64,000 nt of DNA from DTU089 sp002440045 (GTDB lineage Bacteria > Bacillota > Clostridia > Oscillospirales > Acutalibacteraceae). The stretch is taken from the NCBI GenBank assembly GCA_937885695.1, contig CALABP010000055.1, positions 40,505 to 104,504 on the forward strand, given 5' to 3'. The translations under genes were made by a program, and so were the position numbers. The notes beneath the pieces were generated by a model that worked only from the letters and a program-made list of their open reading frames with translations, was not told the DNA's origin and ran no database searches. Of the stretch, positions 24,843 to 33,459 are shown in pieces (position 1 is the first letter of the stretch; each line of letters begins with the position of its first letter).

Positions 24843-26729
24843 ATGAGAACGAAACAGTTTAAGGCTGAATCAAAAAAACTTATGGATATGATGATAAATT
24901 CCATCTATACCCACAAGGAAATATTTTTGAGAGAGCTTATTTCAAACGCAAGCGACGCGCTTGACAAGCTTTATTTCAAGTCGCTCACAGACAGTTCCAT
25001 AGGTCTTAACCGTGAGGATTTTGTGATAAGACTTGAAGCGGACAAAGAAAACCGCATTTTAAAGGTTATTGATAACGGCTGCGGTATGACCGAGGAGGAG
25101 CTTGAAAGCAACCTCGGCACAATCGCAAAAAGCGGCTCGTTCAATTTTAAAAAGGATAACGAAAAAACCGAGGATGTTGATATAATCGGTCAGTTCGGCG
25201 TGGGTTTTTATTCGGCGTTTATGGTCAGCGACTGCGTAACCGTCGAAAGCAAGCCCTACGGCGCAGAAAAGGCTTATAAATGGTCGTCAAAGGGCGCCGA
25301 CGGCTACACCGTTGAAGAGTGTGACAAGGCTGATTTCGGCACCGTCGTAACGCTTCACATAAAACCCGATACAGATGACGAAAACTACTCAAAATATCTT
25401 GAGCAGTACACAATCGAAAGCCTTGTCAAAAAGTATTCCGATTACATTCGCCACCCGATAAAAATGACGGTTGAAGAGCGCAGATTAAAAGAGGGCAGCG
25501 ACAGCGAATACGAAACCGTAAGCGTTGATAAAACGCTTAATTCACAGGTTCCGATTTGGAAAAAGAATAAAAACGAAGTAACCGACGAAGAGTATAATTC
25601 GTTTTATACCGACAAATTCTTTGATTATGAAGCGCCCTTAAAGGTTATTCACGCAAAAACCGAGGGCACAGCCACATACAGTGCGCTTCTTTTCATTCCG
25701 AAGCACGCGCCGTTTGACTATTATACAAAGGATTATGAAAAAGGGCTTCAGCTTTATTCAAAGGGCGTCCTTATAATGGATAAATGCAAAGACCTTTTGC
25801 CCGATTATTTCAGCTTTGTAAAAGGTCTTGTAGACAGCGAGGATTTGTCGCTCAACATCTCAAGAGAAATGCTTCAGCACGACGCGCAGTTAAAGCTTAT
25901 TGCGAAAACCGTCGAAAAGAAGATTAAAAGCGAGCTTGAAAAAATGCTCAATAACGAGCGCGAAACGTATGAAGAGTTTTTCAAAACCTTCGGTATTCAG
26001 CTCAAATTCGGCGTTTATAACAGCTACGGTATGAATAAAGACCAGTTAAAAGACTTGCTTTTGTTCACATCGTCGTTTGAAAAGAAGCCCGTAACGCTCA
26101 AGGAATACGTCGGCAGACTCAAAGACGGTCAGGATAAGATTTATTATGCCTGCGGCGAAACTGCCGATAAAATAGAAATGCTTCCTCAGACCGAGCGCGT
26201 AAAAGAAAAAGGCTACGAAATTCTTTATCTTACCGAATATGTAGACGAGTTCTGCGTAAAAATGCTCGGCGAGTACGACGGCAAGCAGTTCCTTAATATC
26301 TGCGACGAAAAGCTTGACCTTGACACCGAGGAAGAGAAAAACGAGCTTAAAGAGAAAAATGAGGAGAACAAAGAGCTCCTCGACAAAATAAAAGACGCCC
26401 TCGACGGAAGCGTTTCGGAGGTGCGCTTTACAAACAAACTCAAAAACTATGCCGTTTGCCTCACAAGCGAAGGTAACCTTTCGCTTGAAATGGAAAAGGT
26501 GCTCAACTCAATGCCCAACGAACAAAAGGTAAAAGCCGACGTTGCTCTTGAAATTAACGCTTCGCACCCGATAGCCGATAAACTTAAAGAGATTTTAGAC
26601 AGCGGCAGCGAAGAAGAGCTTAAAGCGTATGCAAAGCTTCTTTATGCACAAGGCTGCCTTATAAGCGGCGTTTCGGTAAAAGACCCCGCGGAGTTAAGTA
26701 AACTCATAAGCGACCTTATGGTGAAATAA
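24843..26729 (+). CDS. htpG: Molecular chaperone HtpG (bacterial Hsp90)
   Basis: 628 residues. The N-terminal GHKL ATPase domain has IFLRELISNASDALDKLYF, the nucleotide motif VIDNGCGMTEEEL and the lid motif GQFGVGFYSAF. The middle domain contains LYSKGVLIMDKC and the catalytic-loop arginine region SLNISREMLQHD. The C-terminal dimerisation domain follows. There is no charged linker as in eukaryotic Hsp90, but a short acidic/lysine stretch (EEEKNELKEKNEENKELLDK) precedes the C-terminal part. It starts 15 bases after clpB with GGAGG, so it shares the CIRCE control. Operon pairing of clpB and htpG is sensible for protein quality control. Confidence 0.97.
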   Translation: MRTKQFKAESKKLMDMMINSIYTHKEIFLRELISNASDALDKLYFKSLTDSSIGLNREDFVIRLEADKENRILKVIDNGCGMTEEELESNLGTIAKSGSFNFKKDNEKTEDVDIIGQFGVGFYSAFMVSDCVTVESKPYGAEKAYKWSSKGADGYTVEECDKADFGTVVTLHIKPDTDDENYSKYLEQYTIESLVKKYSDYIRHPIKMTVEERRLKEGSDSEYETVSVDKTLNSQVPIWKKNKNEVTDEEYNSFYTDKFFDYEAPLKVIHAKTEGTATYSALLFIPKHAPFDYYTKDYEKGLQLYSKGVLIMDKCKDLLPDYFSFVKGLVDSEDLSLNISREMLQHDAQLKLIAKTVEKKIKSELEKMLNNERETYEEFFKTFGIQLKFGVYNSYGMNKDQLKDLLLFTSSFEKKPVTLKEYVGRLKDGQDKIYYACGETADKIEMLPQTERVKEKGYEILYLTEYVDEFCVKMLGEYDGKQFLNICDEKLDLDTEEEKNELKEKNEENKELLDKIKDALDGSVSEVRFTNKLKNYAVCLTSEGNLSLEMEKVLNSMPNEQKVKADVALEINASHPIADKLKEILDSGSEEELKAYAKLLYAQGCLISGVSVKDPAELSKLISDLMVK

Positions 26730-26783
26730 GAGAAAGCAATTTCAGTTGAATTTTTGCAACCCCGACAAATCGTAAATAACGTT

Positions 26784-26833
26784 CCGACAGGCGCTCTCCC
26801 GATAACGGCGAACGCCTGTCGTCGGCTTTTCTC
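26784..26833 (+). terminator. Terminator of clpB-htpG
   Basis: Stem CCGACAGGCG (26784-26793) with CGCCTGTCG (26813-26821) and a short following GTCGG, then TTTTCTCT. It is 55 bases after the htpG stop. Confidence 0.8.
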
Positions 26834-27558
26834 TAAGGCTTTTAAAACCTGCCAAAGACTTTTGCCGGTAGCAAATTACCGCATTGTAAAGACTTTGCAA
26901 AATACTTGACCGATATTTAAAATCGCATAACAAAGCGTTTTTTTAAGCGTCGCGGCAAAAAACACCTCGGAATTATTGTTTACATTTTATTCATATTTTC
27001 GTGATTGTGTTACAACATTGATGTGGTATATAAAATATAGACATTGATTGCTTAACATTTCATTTTCTCTTTCCGGTTTGAATCCTCCGCATTGCGCGGG
27101 GGATTTAAACTTTTATATAGGCTTTTTCTGATTTTGCAATGGTTTTAAAGACTTTTTCAACGATTTTATAAGCTGCTTAAATACCGCCTTTTCAACACTG
27201 CCTAAGATTAACTATCCGAGATTTAAACTTTCTAATACTCTCCAAGATTAAAATTCTTTAATTTTCTCCAAATTAAAGCTTTTTCAATATTTTCAAAAAT
27301 CAAGGCTTTTTAACACTCTCCAGAATTTTATAAGCTTTTTACAGCACACAGCACCGCATCGGGTTTAACCAGCCGCAGCGCTGTGTGCTTTTGCTTTATA
27401 AATGCATTTCGGTACGTTTCGTGTGCATGTTGTGCATATCATATTTACATTTTAAGATTTTAAGGTAAATTTATTCATATAAATAATATATCGCCGAATT
27501 GCGACATATACCGACGCGCTTTGAGCGCGCATTAAACGTCTTAAGGAGTGTTTTGGTT
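26834..27558. other. Non-coding AT-rich stretch with hairpins and degenerate repeats
   Basis: About 725 bases without a credible gene. It contains a hairpin at 27081-27105 (AATCCTCCGC against GCGGGGGATT) and degenerate AT-rich units at about 27120-27340 built on CTCCA(A)ATTAAA and GCTTTTT(C/A)A. A long terminator-like hairpin at 27343-27389 has 10-bp arms AGCACACAGC / GCTGTGTGCT and a T run. An untranslated leader or a small RNA ending at the last hairpin is possible. The next gene's ribosome site is AAGGAG at 27543-27548. Confidence 0.6.
27343..27397 (+). terminator. Stem-loop with T tract within the non-coding stretch
   Basis: Perfect arms AGCACACAGC (27343-27352) and GCTGTGTGCT (27380-27389), followed by TTTTGCTTT. 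No gene ends near it, so it implies a non-coding transcript or a remnant of a lost gene. Confidence 0.65.
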
Positions 27559-29634
27559 TTGTATTGCTCAAAGTGCGGAAATGAGGTTAATCCCAATCAC
27601 AAGTTTTGCAGTAAGTGCGGAACACCCGTTACGGTTGCTGTTGTGCCGCAAACAGTTAAAACTGCCGCTCAAAGCGCCGACTCGGAAGCATACATTTCTT
27701 GTGAGCCGGAAGAAACCGCTTCTTTAAATGAAGAATTACAGAGTGACAGCGGTGTTTATGTAAGCCGCGCATACACTTATTCGGTGCGCTCTTGCGATGA
27801 AAATAAAGATTTGCAGGAAGACGGCGACATCTGCGAAACAGAGCCGTTATATCAAAGCGACATCGGCGAAACAGAGTTGCTGTATCAAAATAATATCGGC
27901 GAATCCGATATAAACGGTGATATTACAGAAACCGAGGTTCTCAATCAACCGGAAAAAAGTGAAAGTTATGTTACCGACAGCACAGACGAAAGTGAGCCGC
28001 CGCTTCAAAATGCGCCGTACAGCAACGCTTATACAATTCCCCAAAACAATGCCACGTCATACGGCGGTACAGATTATAAGAACAATGCGAACTTTCAGTC
28101 GAATTATGTTAATAACAGACCTTCCGACACAAGAAAAAAAGCGCCTGCAAACAAGGCGATAAAAAGCGGCGCTATAATAATTATCATCTTTATATGTGTT
28201 GCCGTTATCGGGACTGCCGCATATATTCTTTTCGGCAATTCAAGAAAAAGTAACGATGAAATGACAAAAGCGCTCGAATCGCGCAACGCATACGCAGTCA
28301 ACAGTCTTTATAATGAAGCTTTTGACAATGAAAAACTAAAGAGTGAGTACGATAACACAATTCGCATTTTTTTGACCGAAGCCGTGTACCGTATGAAAGA
28401 CCTCAGGTATAACGCAAGCGATATTGCCGATTTGGGCGAAGAGATTGTTTACAGCGACCTCAAATCCGAATGGGGCGACTTAATCTATTCCGAAAACGGC
28501 GCTTGCATCAGTTTAAGCATTAACAGTGACGAAAACAACGCCCTGTGGGTAAAGCTTAAAGACATAATTATCTCTAAAACGCACTATTGCCAAGGTGTTG
28601 TATTTTTGAATGCGGGTTCTGTCGAAAGTGCCGTAACGAGTTTTAAATCCGTTATTAGGGATGACTGTTATTATCACGACGCAGACGACGGACTTGAAAA
28701 ATGTGTTGATTTGTATTTGGAAGAAACATTTAAAGAGGCCGAAGACCTTGCTTCAAACGGCGATTTTGACGGTGCTGTCATGACAATAGAAGGTCGGCGG
28801 GCATCTTTTGAGACAATGGGACTCACAAGTGCGGATACATCTGCCAAGTTGGATGACGAAAAAACAAAATGCGCCGATATTTATATTGAAAAAACGCTTA
28901 ATAAAGCAGAGAATTATGCATTTTCAAATGATTGCGACAGTGCATTGGAGCTTTATGATTCTGTTTTAAGGTCAATTAAAAATGCCGGTATTGAGTCAGA
29001 GCATATAGACGATTTGCTGACAACGACAAAAACAACCTGTGCCGAGCACTTTGCAAATAATGCGGATAATTGCCTGTCTAACGGAGATGTCGACGGAGCC
29101 ATCGACAATATGGAAAAGGCACTGCGCTTTTTGCCGGACGAGCAGTCATATAAAGAAAAGCTCGAGTCGTACCCTTTATATCAGCCAAAGTTTTTGTATA
29201 ACGAATATGAGTGTCTGAGTATTAACGAGAGCGATGAATATTACAGCAACTTGGAGTTCGGCAGATACAGCGTTATGTCAAACGACGGTCAAGATATGAG
29301 CAACTGCATTACATGGAGCAATTACCGCGAGGGCGAGGGCTATAATGCTTCTTTTACAGTGAGATATAATCTGGATTGTAACTATGATATTTTAAGCGGA
29401 ACGTTTTTTCTGACACAGCAAAGTAAAAACACCGACCAAAGCGGGTATTTTGAAATTTACGGCGACGGCACCGAGCTTTATTACTCCGGTAATATGACAA
29501 AAGGTGTGCTTCCCGAGTACTTTGAGATTTCCGTGTCAGACGTAAGTTGCCTTGAAATTGTTATTTATGCCGACTGCGGTCCGACGTTCGGCATAAGCGA
29601 GCTTACGGCTTTAAAAAGTCTGCCGGAGCAATAA
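27559..29634 (+). CDS. Zinc-ribbon, single-pass membrane protein with TPR-like external region
   Basis: 691 residues from TTG 27559 (a TTG two codons earlier is also possible; both follow AAGGAG). The N-terminal zinc ribbon is YCSKCGNEVNPNHKFCSKCG. Then comes a long acidic low-complexity region (about 35-190) with near-repeats of ETEPLYQSDIG and ETELLYQNNIG. A transmembrane helix (AIIIIIFICVAVIGTAAYIL, about 201-220) follows. The exterior holds helical TPR-like units (EAEDLASNGDFDGAVMTIEG, KAENYAFSNDCDSALELYD, NADNCLSNGDVDGAIDNME) and a C-terminal beta domain (about 560-690). Resembles clostridial zinc-ribbon sensor or scaffold proteins of unknown role. Two shorter zinc-ribbon membrane genes lie elsewhere in the window. 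Confidence 0.85.
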   Translation: MYCSKCGNEVNPNHKFCSKCGTPVTVAVVPQTVKTAAQSADSEAYISCEPEETASLNEELQSDSGVYVSRAYTYSVRSCDENKDLQEDGDICETEPLYQSDIGETELLYQNNIGESDINGDITETEVLNQPEKSESYVTDSTDESEPPLQNAPYSNAYTIPQNNATSYGGTDYKNNANFQSNYVNNRPSDTRKKAPANKAIKSGAIIIIIFICVAVIGTAAYILFGNSRKSNDEMTKALESRNAYAVNSLYNEAFDNEKLKSEYDNTIRIFLTEAVYRMKDLRYNASDIADLGEEIVYSDLKSEWGDLIYSENGACISLSINSDENNALWVKLKDIIISKTHYCQGVVFLNAGSVESAVTSFKSVIRDDCYYHDADDGLEKCVDLYLEETFKEAEDLASNGDFDGAVMTIEGRRASFETMGLTSADTSAKLDDEKTKCADIYIEKTLNKAENYAFSNDCDSALELYDSVLRSIKNAGIESEHIDDLLTTTKTTCAEHFANNADNCLSNGDVDGAIDNMEKALRFLPDEQSYKEKLESYPLYQPKFLYNEYECLSINESDEYYSNLEFGRYSVMSNDGQDMSNCITWSNYREGEGYNASFTVRYNLDCNYDILSGTFFLTQQSKNTDQSGYFEIYGDGTELYYSGNMTKGVLPEYFEISVSDVSCLEIVIYADCGPTFGISELTALKSLPEQ

Positions 29635-29700
29635 ACGATGGTTTTTAGTAATTAAAGCCGACGGTTTTGCCGCCGACTTGGAATAAGGAAGGTATTTAAT

Positions 29701-30192
29701 ATGAAAATTTGTCCGAATTGTAACACTCCGCTTTCAGATGACGCATTGTTTTGCACAAACTGCGGTGCGCAGTTTACGGCGCAAAGTTCAGCCCAATACA
29801 GCGGGACTTATACTCAGCCGCAGCAAACCTATGCCCCGACAACGGATATATACGACCACACAAACGAGTTTAGCCAAAAGGATATTTCCGACAACAAAGT
29901 TTTTGCAATGCTCGGTTATTTACTCGGCGTATTCGGCATAATAATTGCACTGCTTGCAAGCCATTCATCCGAATACACAATGTTCCATGTTCGCCAGGCG
30001 TTAAAGCTGCTTGTTGCAAATATTTTGCTCGGTTTGTGCAGTGCTCTGCTTTTTTGGACGCTTATTGTTCCGGTTGCAGCGGGAATTATGACAATAGTTC
30101 TTGCGGTTATTAAAATTATCTGCTTCTTCCAAGTTTGCTCGGGCAAAGCAAAAGAGCCTGCAATAATCCGTAACCTTAAATTCTTAAAATAA
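29701..30192 (+). CDS. Zinc-ribbon DUF4870-like membrane protein
   Basis: 163 residues. N-terminal zinc ribbon (CPNCNTPLSDDALFCTNCG), a Gln/Thr/Tyr-rich linker (about 27-57), then a DUF4870-like membrane domain with about three hydrophobic segments: MLGYLLGVFGIIIALLA, the signature EYTMFHVRQALKLLV, and AALLFW-type and IMTIVLAVIKIICFF helices. Function unknown for the family. It follows the previous zinc-ribbon gene by 66 bases, with a GGAAGG ribosome site before ATG 29701, and ends in a strong terminator; the two probably share a transcript. Confidence 0.85.
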   Translation: MKICPNCNTPLSDDALFCTNCGAQFTAQSSAQYSGTYTQPQQTYAPTTDIYDHTNEFSQKDISDNKVFAMLGYLLGVFGIIIALLASHSSEYTMFHVRQALKLLVANILLGLCSALLFWTLIVPVAAGIMTIVLAVIKIICFFQVCSGKAKEPAIIRNLKFLK

Positions 30193-30224
30193 TCATTTTG
30201 ATTCCTCTCAAATTTGCGGCACGT

Positions 30225-30262
30225 CCCGTCCGAAACGCTGTTTCGGGCGGGCGATTTTTTTG
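30225..30262 (+). terminator. Rho-independent terminator after the zinc-ribbon genes
   Basis: Stem CCCGTCCGAAAC (30225-30236) with GTTTCGGGCGGG (30240-30251), followed by CGA and a seven-T run. Confidence 0.95.
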
Positions 30263-30400
30263 AGGAGAAAGAAGAATTGAAGTGTGTGGGGGAATGTGTT
30301 TTCACCGTTTTTTGCGCAGAAAAGTATAGCCCGCACAAAAAAGCGTGGCGGGGCATTTTAAGGCGTGTCAATTTGCGGCTTTTTGCAAAGTAAGTTTATT

Positions 30401-30460
30401 TTCTTTCTTCCTTCCTTACTTACTTCCTTCCTTCCTTACTTACTTACTTACTTACTTTCT
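30401..30460 (+). repeat. Tetranucleotide (TNCT)15 microsatellite
   Basis: Fifteen contiguous 4-bp units: TTCT x2, TCCT x2, TACT x2, TCCT x3, TACT x5, TTCT x1. All share T-N-C-T. It lies in the 480-base gap between the zinc-ribbon terminator and the methyltransferase gene. The rest of that gap (30263-30400 and 30461-30673) shows no gene that I can support. Confidence 0.97.
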
Positions 30461-30673
30461 CGCTTTCTTCCCGCCTTTTTCTTTCGCAATTTGAAATTTT
30501 TTTCAGAAAAACGAAATGTGAAATTAACATATTCTATCTTTAAAGTCAAGGCTTGTTTCAAGGTTTTTTGTGTGGTATTTAATATGTGCGTGTAAACGGG
30601 GTTATTGATTAATTCTGCTTTTTTGCCGTTTCAAAAGACTGCCGTTTACAAAAAAGCGAAAGGACTGTTTATT

Positions 30674-31579
30674 ATGAAAGAAAATCTTACGGCGCTTATG
30701 AGTGCATTTTTGCGCGCATGGCATTTTGAAAGAAGTGAGTCGCCTGTTTTTTGCGACAGATACGCGTCACAGCTTTTATCGGAGGACTTTTTAGGCGTTG
30801 CAGAAGAGCTTAAAAAGGGGATACGCTTTTTAAAGCCCGATTTTAAATGCAGCGGCGAATTTGTTACCGACGGCGAGCTTGACGCGGTGCTTAACGAAAC
30901 GCTTTCGGGCGCAGTGCTTTCAAGAAGTGCATTTTTTGAGCGCGCGCTCAAATGTGAAATGCGGCTCGGTGCAAAACAGGCCGTTATGCTCGGCGCGGGG
31001 TATGACACATTTTCGCTTTCTTCGGGCGAAAATATGACAGTTTTTGAAGTTGACCGCGAAAAGCTTTTCAGCGATAAACTCGAAAGAGCGAAAAAAGCGG
31101 GGCTTTCATTCGGCGAAAACGTATTCTTTTTGCCGATTGATATGGAAAGCCCAAAGGAAATAGAAAAAATAAGCGCTCACCCTGCCTTTTCAAAAGAAAA
31201 AAAGACGGTGTTTTCGGCGCTCGGTGCGGTGCAGTATCTTTCGCGCGAGGGACTTTTTAATATGCTTTCGGGTATTGCAAAAATTGCGTGCGAAGGGAGC
31301 GCGTTGGTGCTCGATTTTGAAGAGCCGCGTGAAAAAACAAAAGAATCCGAAATGGCGCGTTCTGCGGGCGAAGCCATGACGGGCGGCGTTTCCGAAATAT
31401 ATCTGACAAAAATTTTAGAGGATTTGGGATTTATAGTAACAGAATGTCTTGACGGCGAAGAGCTTTCGCGCGAATTTTTCAGCCTTTACAATACGCTTTA
31501 TCCCAATAAAAAGCTTAACTGCCGAAAGAGCGTTAAGTGTCTTTCGGCAGTCAAGAAGTTCTTAGTGTCGGTCGGTTGA
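30674..31579 (+). CDS. Leucine-carboxyl-methyltransferase-family SAM-dependent O-methyltransferase
   Basis: 301 residues from ATG 30674 (AAAGGA at ten bases). The N-terminal helix pair LTALMSAFLRAWHFERSESP precedes the motif RSAFFERALKCEMRLGAKQ and the SAM-binding VMLGAGYDTFSL, then the acidic ribose-binding VFEVDREKLFSDKLERA. This order is that of the PPM1/PPM2/TCMP family (PF04072), which methylates carboxyl or hydroxyl groups on peptides or secondary metabolites. The substrate is unknown. It is a single-gene unit; a 4-bp microsatellite 214 bases upstream could influence its expression. Confidence 0.88.
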   Translation: MKENLTALMSAFLRAWHFERSESPVFCDRYASQLLSEDFLGVAEELKKGIRFLKPDFKCSGEFVTDGELDAVLNETLSGAVLSRSAFFERALKCEMRLGAKQAVMLGAGYDTFSLSSGENMTVFEVDREKLFSDKLERAKKAGLSFGENVFFLPIDMESPKEIEKISAHPAFSKEKKTVFSALGAVQYLSREGLFNMLSGIAKIACEGSALVLDFEEPREKTKESEMARSAGEAMTGGVSEIYLTKILEDLGFIVTECLDGEELSREFFSLYNTLYPNKKLNCRKSVKCLSAVKKFLVSVG

Positions 31580-31603
31580 TTTGCGGTGCGGCTGCGTTTT
31601 TCT

Positions 31604-33442
31604 TTATTCGCTTAACACCGTGCCGTCCGCAAGCGTTATTGTATAGCCGTTAAAGTTGATTGTTCCGTAGTTTTCAAGCGAAGAAACGGTACAGTTGCCC
31701 GTAAGATTCATAACAGAGCCTTCGCCGACGGTTAATACGGCGTTGTTATTTACCTTTTCGCCGTTCTGTGCATTTTCGACTATATTAATTGTGCCCGTAA
31801 ACGTGGAGTTTGTAAGCGTCATTTCGAGCGTTGAAATGCTGTCCACAACAATATTTCCCGCGAGCGTCTGTGAGTCTGCGGTAAATTCAACCTGAGCGCC
31901 GTTTTTGCCTGCAGTGCCCCACCCGTGCGAAGCAGAGTTGCCGCACACGTTAAGAAGATAGCCGTCAGAGTCGGCGTTTGTAATTTCAACGCCTGAAAGC
32001 TTTATTATGCAGTGCGTGTTTGTTACATAGAACATATCGCCGTTTTTTGAAATAAGCTTTCCGCCTGTCATTGAAAACTCGGATGTGCCGACGTCGGCGT
32101 CGCCCGACATTGACTGATATATCATAACATTGTGAACGTTTTCGTCGGAGCTTGAGCCTTTTGTGTCGCTCATATTGCCCTGTACCGTGCAGTTTTCAAG
32201 CGTTATTGAGTTTTTGCCTTCTATTACAAGCGCCTCGGAATTATTCGCGGTAAGCGCGGCGTTTTTAACGGTGATTGCGGCTGTTGAATAAACGGCGGGG
32301 GAGTTATAGCCGTTTGAAGTGTATGTGCCGCCGTCTACAGATACGGTGCCGCCGCCTCTGTCGGAGCGAATCGCCGCAGAAGAGTTGCCCGAAGTAGTTA
32401 CTGTCAGATTTTTGGCGTTTGTTGTGCCGCCGCCCGTTGTCTGTATGCCGCCCGAGTTGTCGGCGGAGGTTGTTATTGTTGTGTTTGAAATATTAACGGT
32501 TGTGCCGCTTCCGTAACTGAAAATTCCGTTGCCGTTTTTGGCAGAAGATGTGACGGTTGAGTTCTTAATTGTAAGCGTGGCGCCGTTTTTTGCAAGCAGA
32601 GCCGCATTAACTCCGTAAAAATCGCCGCTTTCGGTGTTTGAGGACGCACCGCCCGTTTTTTCAACGGTAACGCCGTCAAGAGTTATTTCCGCTCCGTCTG
32701 CAAGCAGTGCGTTTTCGTCGTCTCCCGAGGACGAGTAAGTTACATTTGAAACGCTTTTGTTTTCGTTAATTGTGTTTGCGGCACTGCCGCTTACTTCGCT
32801 TTGCGAGCCGCCGAAACCGCCCTGAGACGGCGCGCCTGAGTTCATAAGGTTTATTACAGTCACTGAGACCGCGGTGCTTTTTCCGTCTGTTTCAACAGTC
32901 AGCACAGTGCCGACTGTTATGTCAGAAAGCTCTGTCTTTTCGGAGCTTTCTGAGGTTATTGCGGCGTTTTTAAATTCAAGCGTTACGCTCTCGCTGCCCG
33001 CAGTAAAGATTTTAAAGCCGCTTTCGCCGTCGGGCTTTTCGGGCGGTGTGCCTTGCTCATTGCCGCTTTCGCCGTCGGGCTTTTCGGGCGGTGTGCCTTG
33101 CTCGTTGCCGCTTTCACCGTCGGGCTTTTCGGGCGGTGTGCCTTGCTCATTGCCGCTTTCGTTGTCGGGCTTTTCGGGCGGTGTGCCTTGCTCGTTGCCG
33201 CTTTCACCGTCGGGCTTTTCGGACGGCGTGCCTTGCGCATTGCCGCTTTCGCCGTCGGGCTTTTCAGGCGGTGTTTGTGCATCGCCTGTGGCTTCGGTTA
33301 TTTCGCCGAGCAAAAGTGTGATTTTTGTTCCGTCGATTTTTGTGACTTTTCCCGTCACGGTCTTTTTCTCTGTACTTCCCGTGCAGGAGCAAAGCATCAA
33401 AATCATTGCAAGTGCACATATAATTGCCGTCAGCTTTTTCAT
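31604..33442 (-). CDS. Lipoprotein with Pro/Glu/Gly repeats and Cthe_2159-like beta-helix domain
   Basis: 612 residues. The signal peptide ends in a lipobox-like LCSC (Cys20). A short beta region (25-55) leads to five full and one partial 15-residue repeats, TPPEKPDGESGNEQG (residues 57-142). The rest is a right-handed beta-helix rich in Asn/Thr/Gly (about 145-612), with a SxVTYSSSGDDENALLADGA opening like the carbohydrate-binding Cthe_2159 (DUF4353) family. Known members bind acidic polysaccharides and calcium and are attached outside the cell. It follows the CotH gene by 17 bases and is the last gene of the VTC-DUF4956-CotH unit. Substrate and role are inference. Confidence 0.8.
   Translation of the reverse strand: MKKLTAIICALAMILMLCSCTGSTEKKTVTGKVTKIDGTKITLLLGEITEATGDAQTPPEKPDGESGNAQGTPSEKPDGESGNEQGTPPEKPDNESGNEQGTPPEKPDGESGNEQGTPPEKPDGESGNEQGTPPEKPDGESGFKIFTAGSESVTLEFKNAAITSESSEKTELSDITVGTVLTVETDGKSTAVSVTVINLMNSGAPSQGGFGGSQSEVSGSAANTINENKSVSNVTYSSSGDDENALLADGAEITLDGVTVEKTGGASSNTESGDFYGVNAALLAKNGATLTIKNSTVTSSAKNGNGIFSYGSGTTVNISNTTITTSADNSGGIQTTGGGTTNAKNLTVTTSGNSSAAIRSDRGGGTVSVDGGTYTSNGYNSPAVYSTAAITVKNAALTANNSEALVIEGKNSITLENCTVQGNMSDTKGSSSDENVHNVMIYQSMSGDADVGTSEFSMTGGKLISKNGDMFYVTNTHCIIKLSGVEITNADSDGYLLNVCGNSASHGWGTAGKNGAQVEFTADSQTLAGNIVVDSISTLEMTLTNSTFTGTINIVENAQNGEKVNNNAVLTVGEGSVMNLTGNCTVSSLENYGTINFNGYTITLADGTVLSE
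33017..33274 (-). repeat. 45-bp tandem repeat (5.7 copies) inside the lipoprotein gene
   Basis: Five 45-bp units and one 33-bp partial unit, encoding TPPEKPDGESGNEQG with few changes (NAQ for NEQ, TPS for TPP, DNE for DGE). Several units are nearly identical in DNA, so copy number is likely variable by slippage or recombination in frame. Confidence 0.97.
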
Positions 33443-33459
33443 GGTATTTCCTGCCTTTC

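Noticed and set aside
30365..30595. 76-residue open frame over the microsatellite
   Set aside because: Its sequence is produced by the 4-bp repeat (Leu/Phe/Ser rows) and lacks a ribosome site.
33017..33274. CRISPR array
   Set aside because: The repeats are contiguous with no spacers and code for protein in frame.
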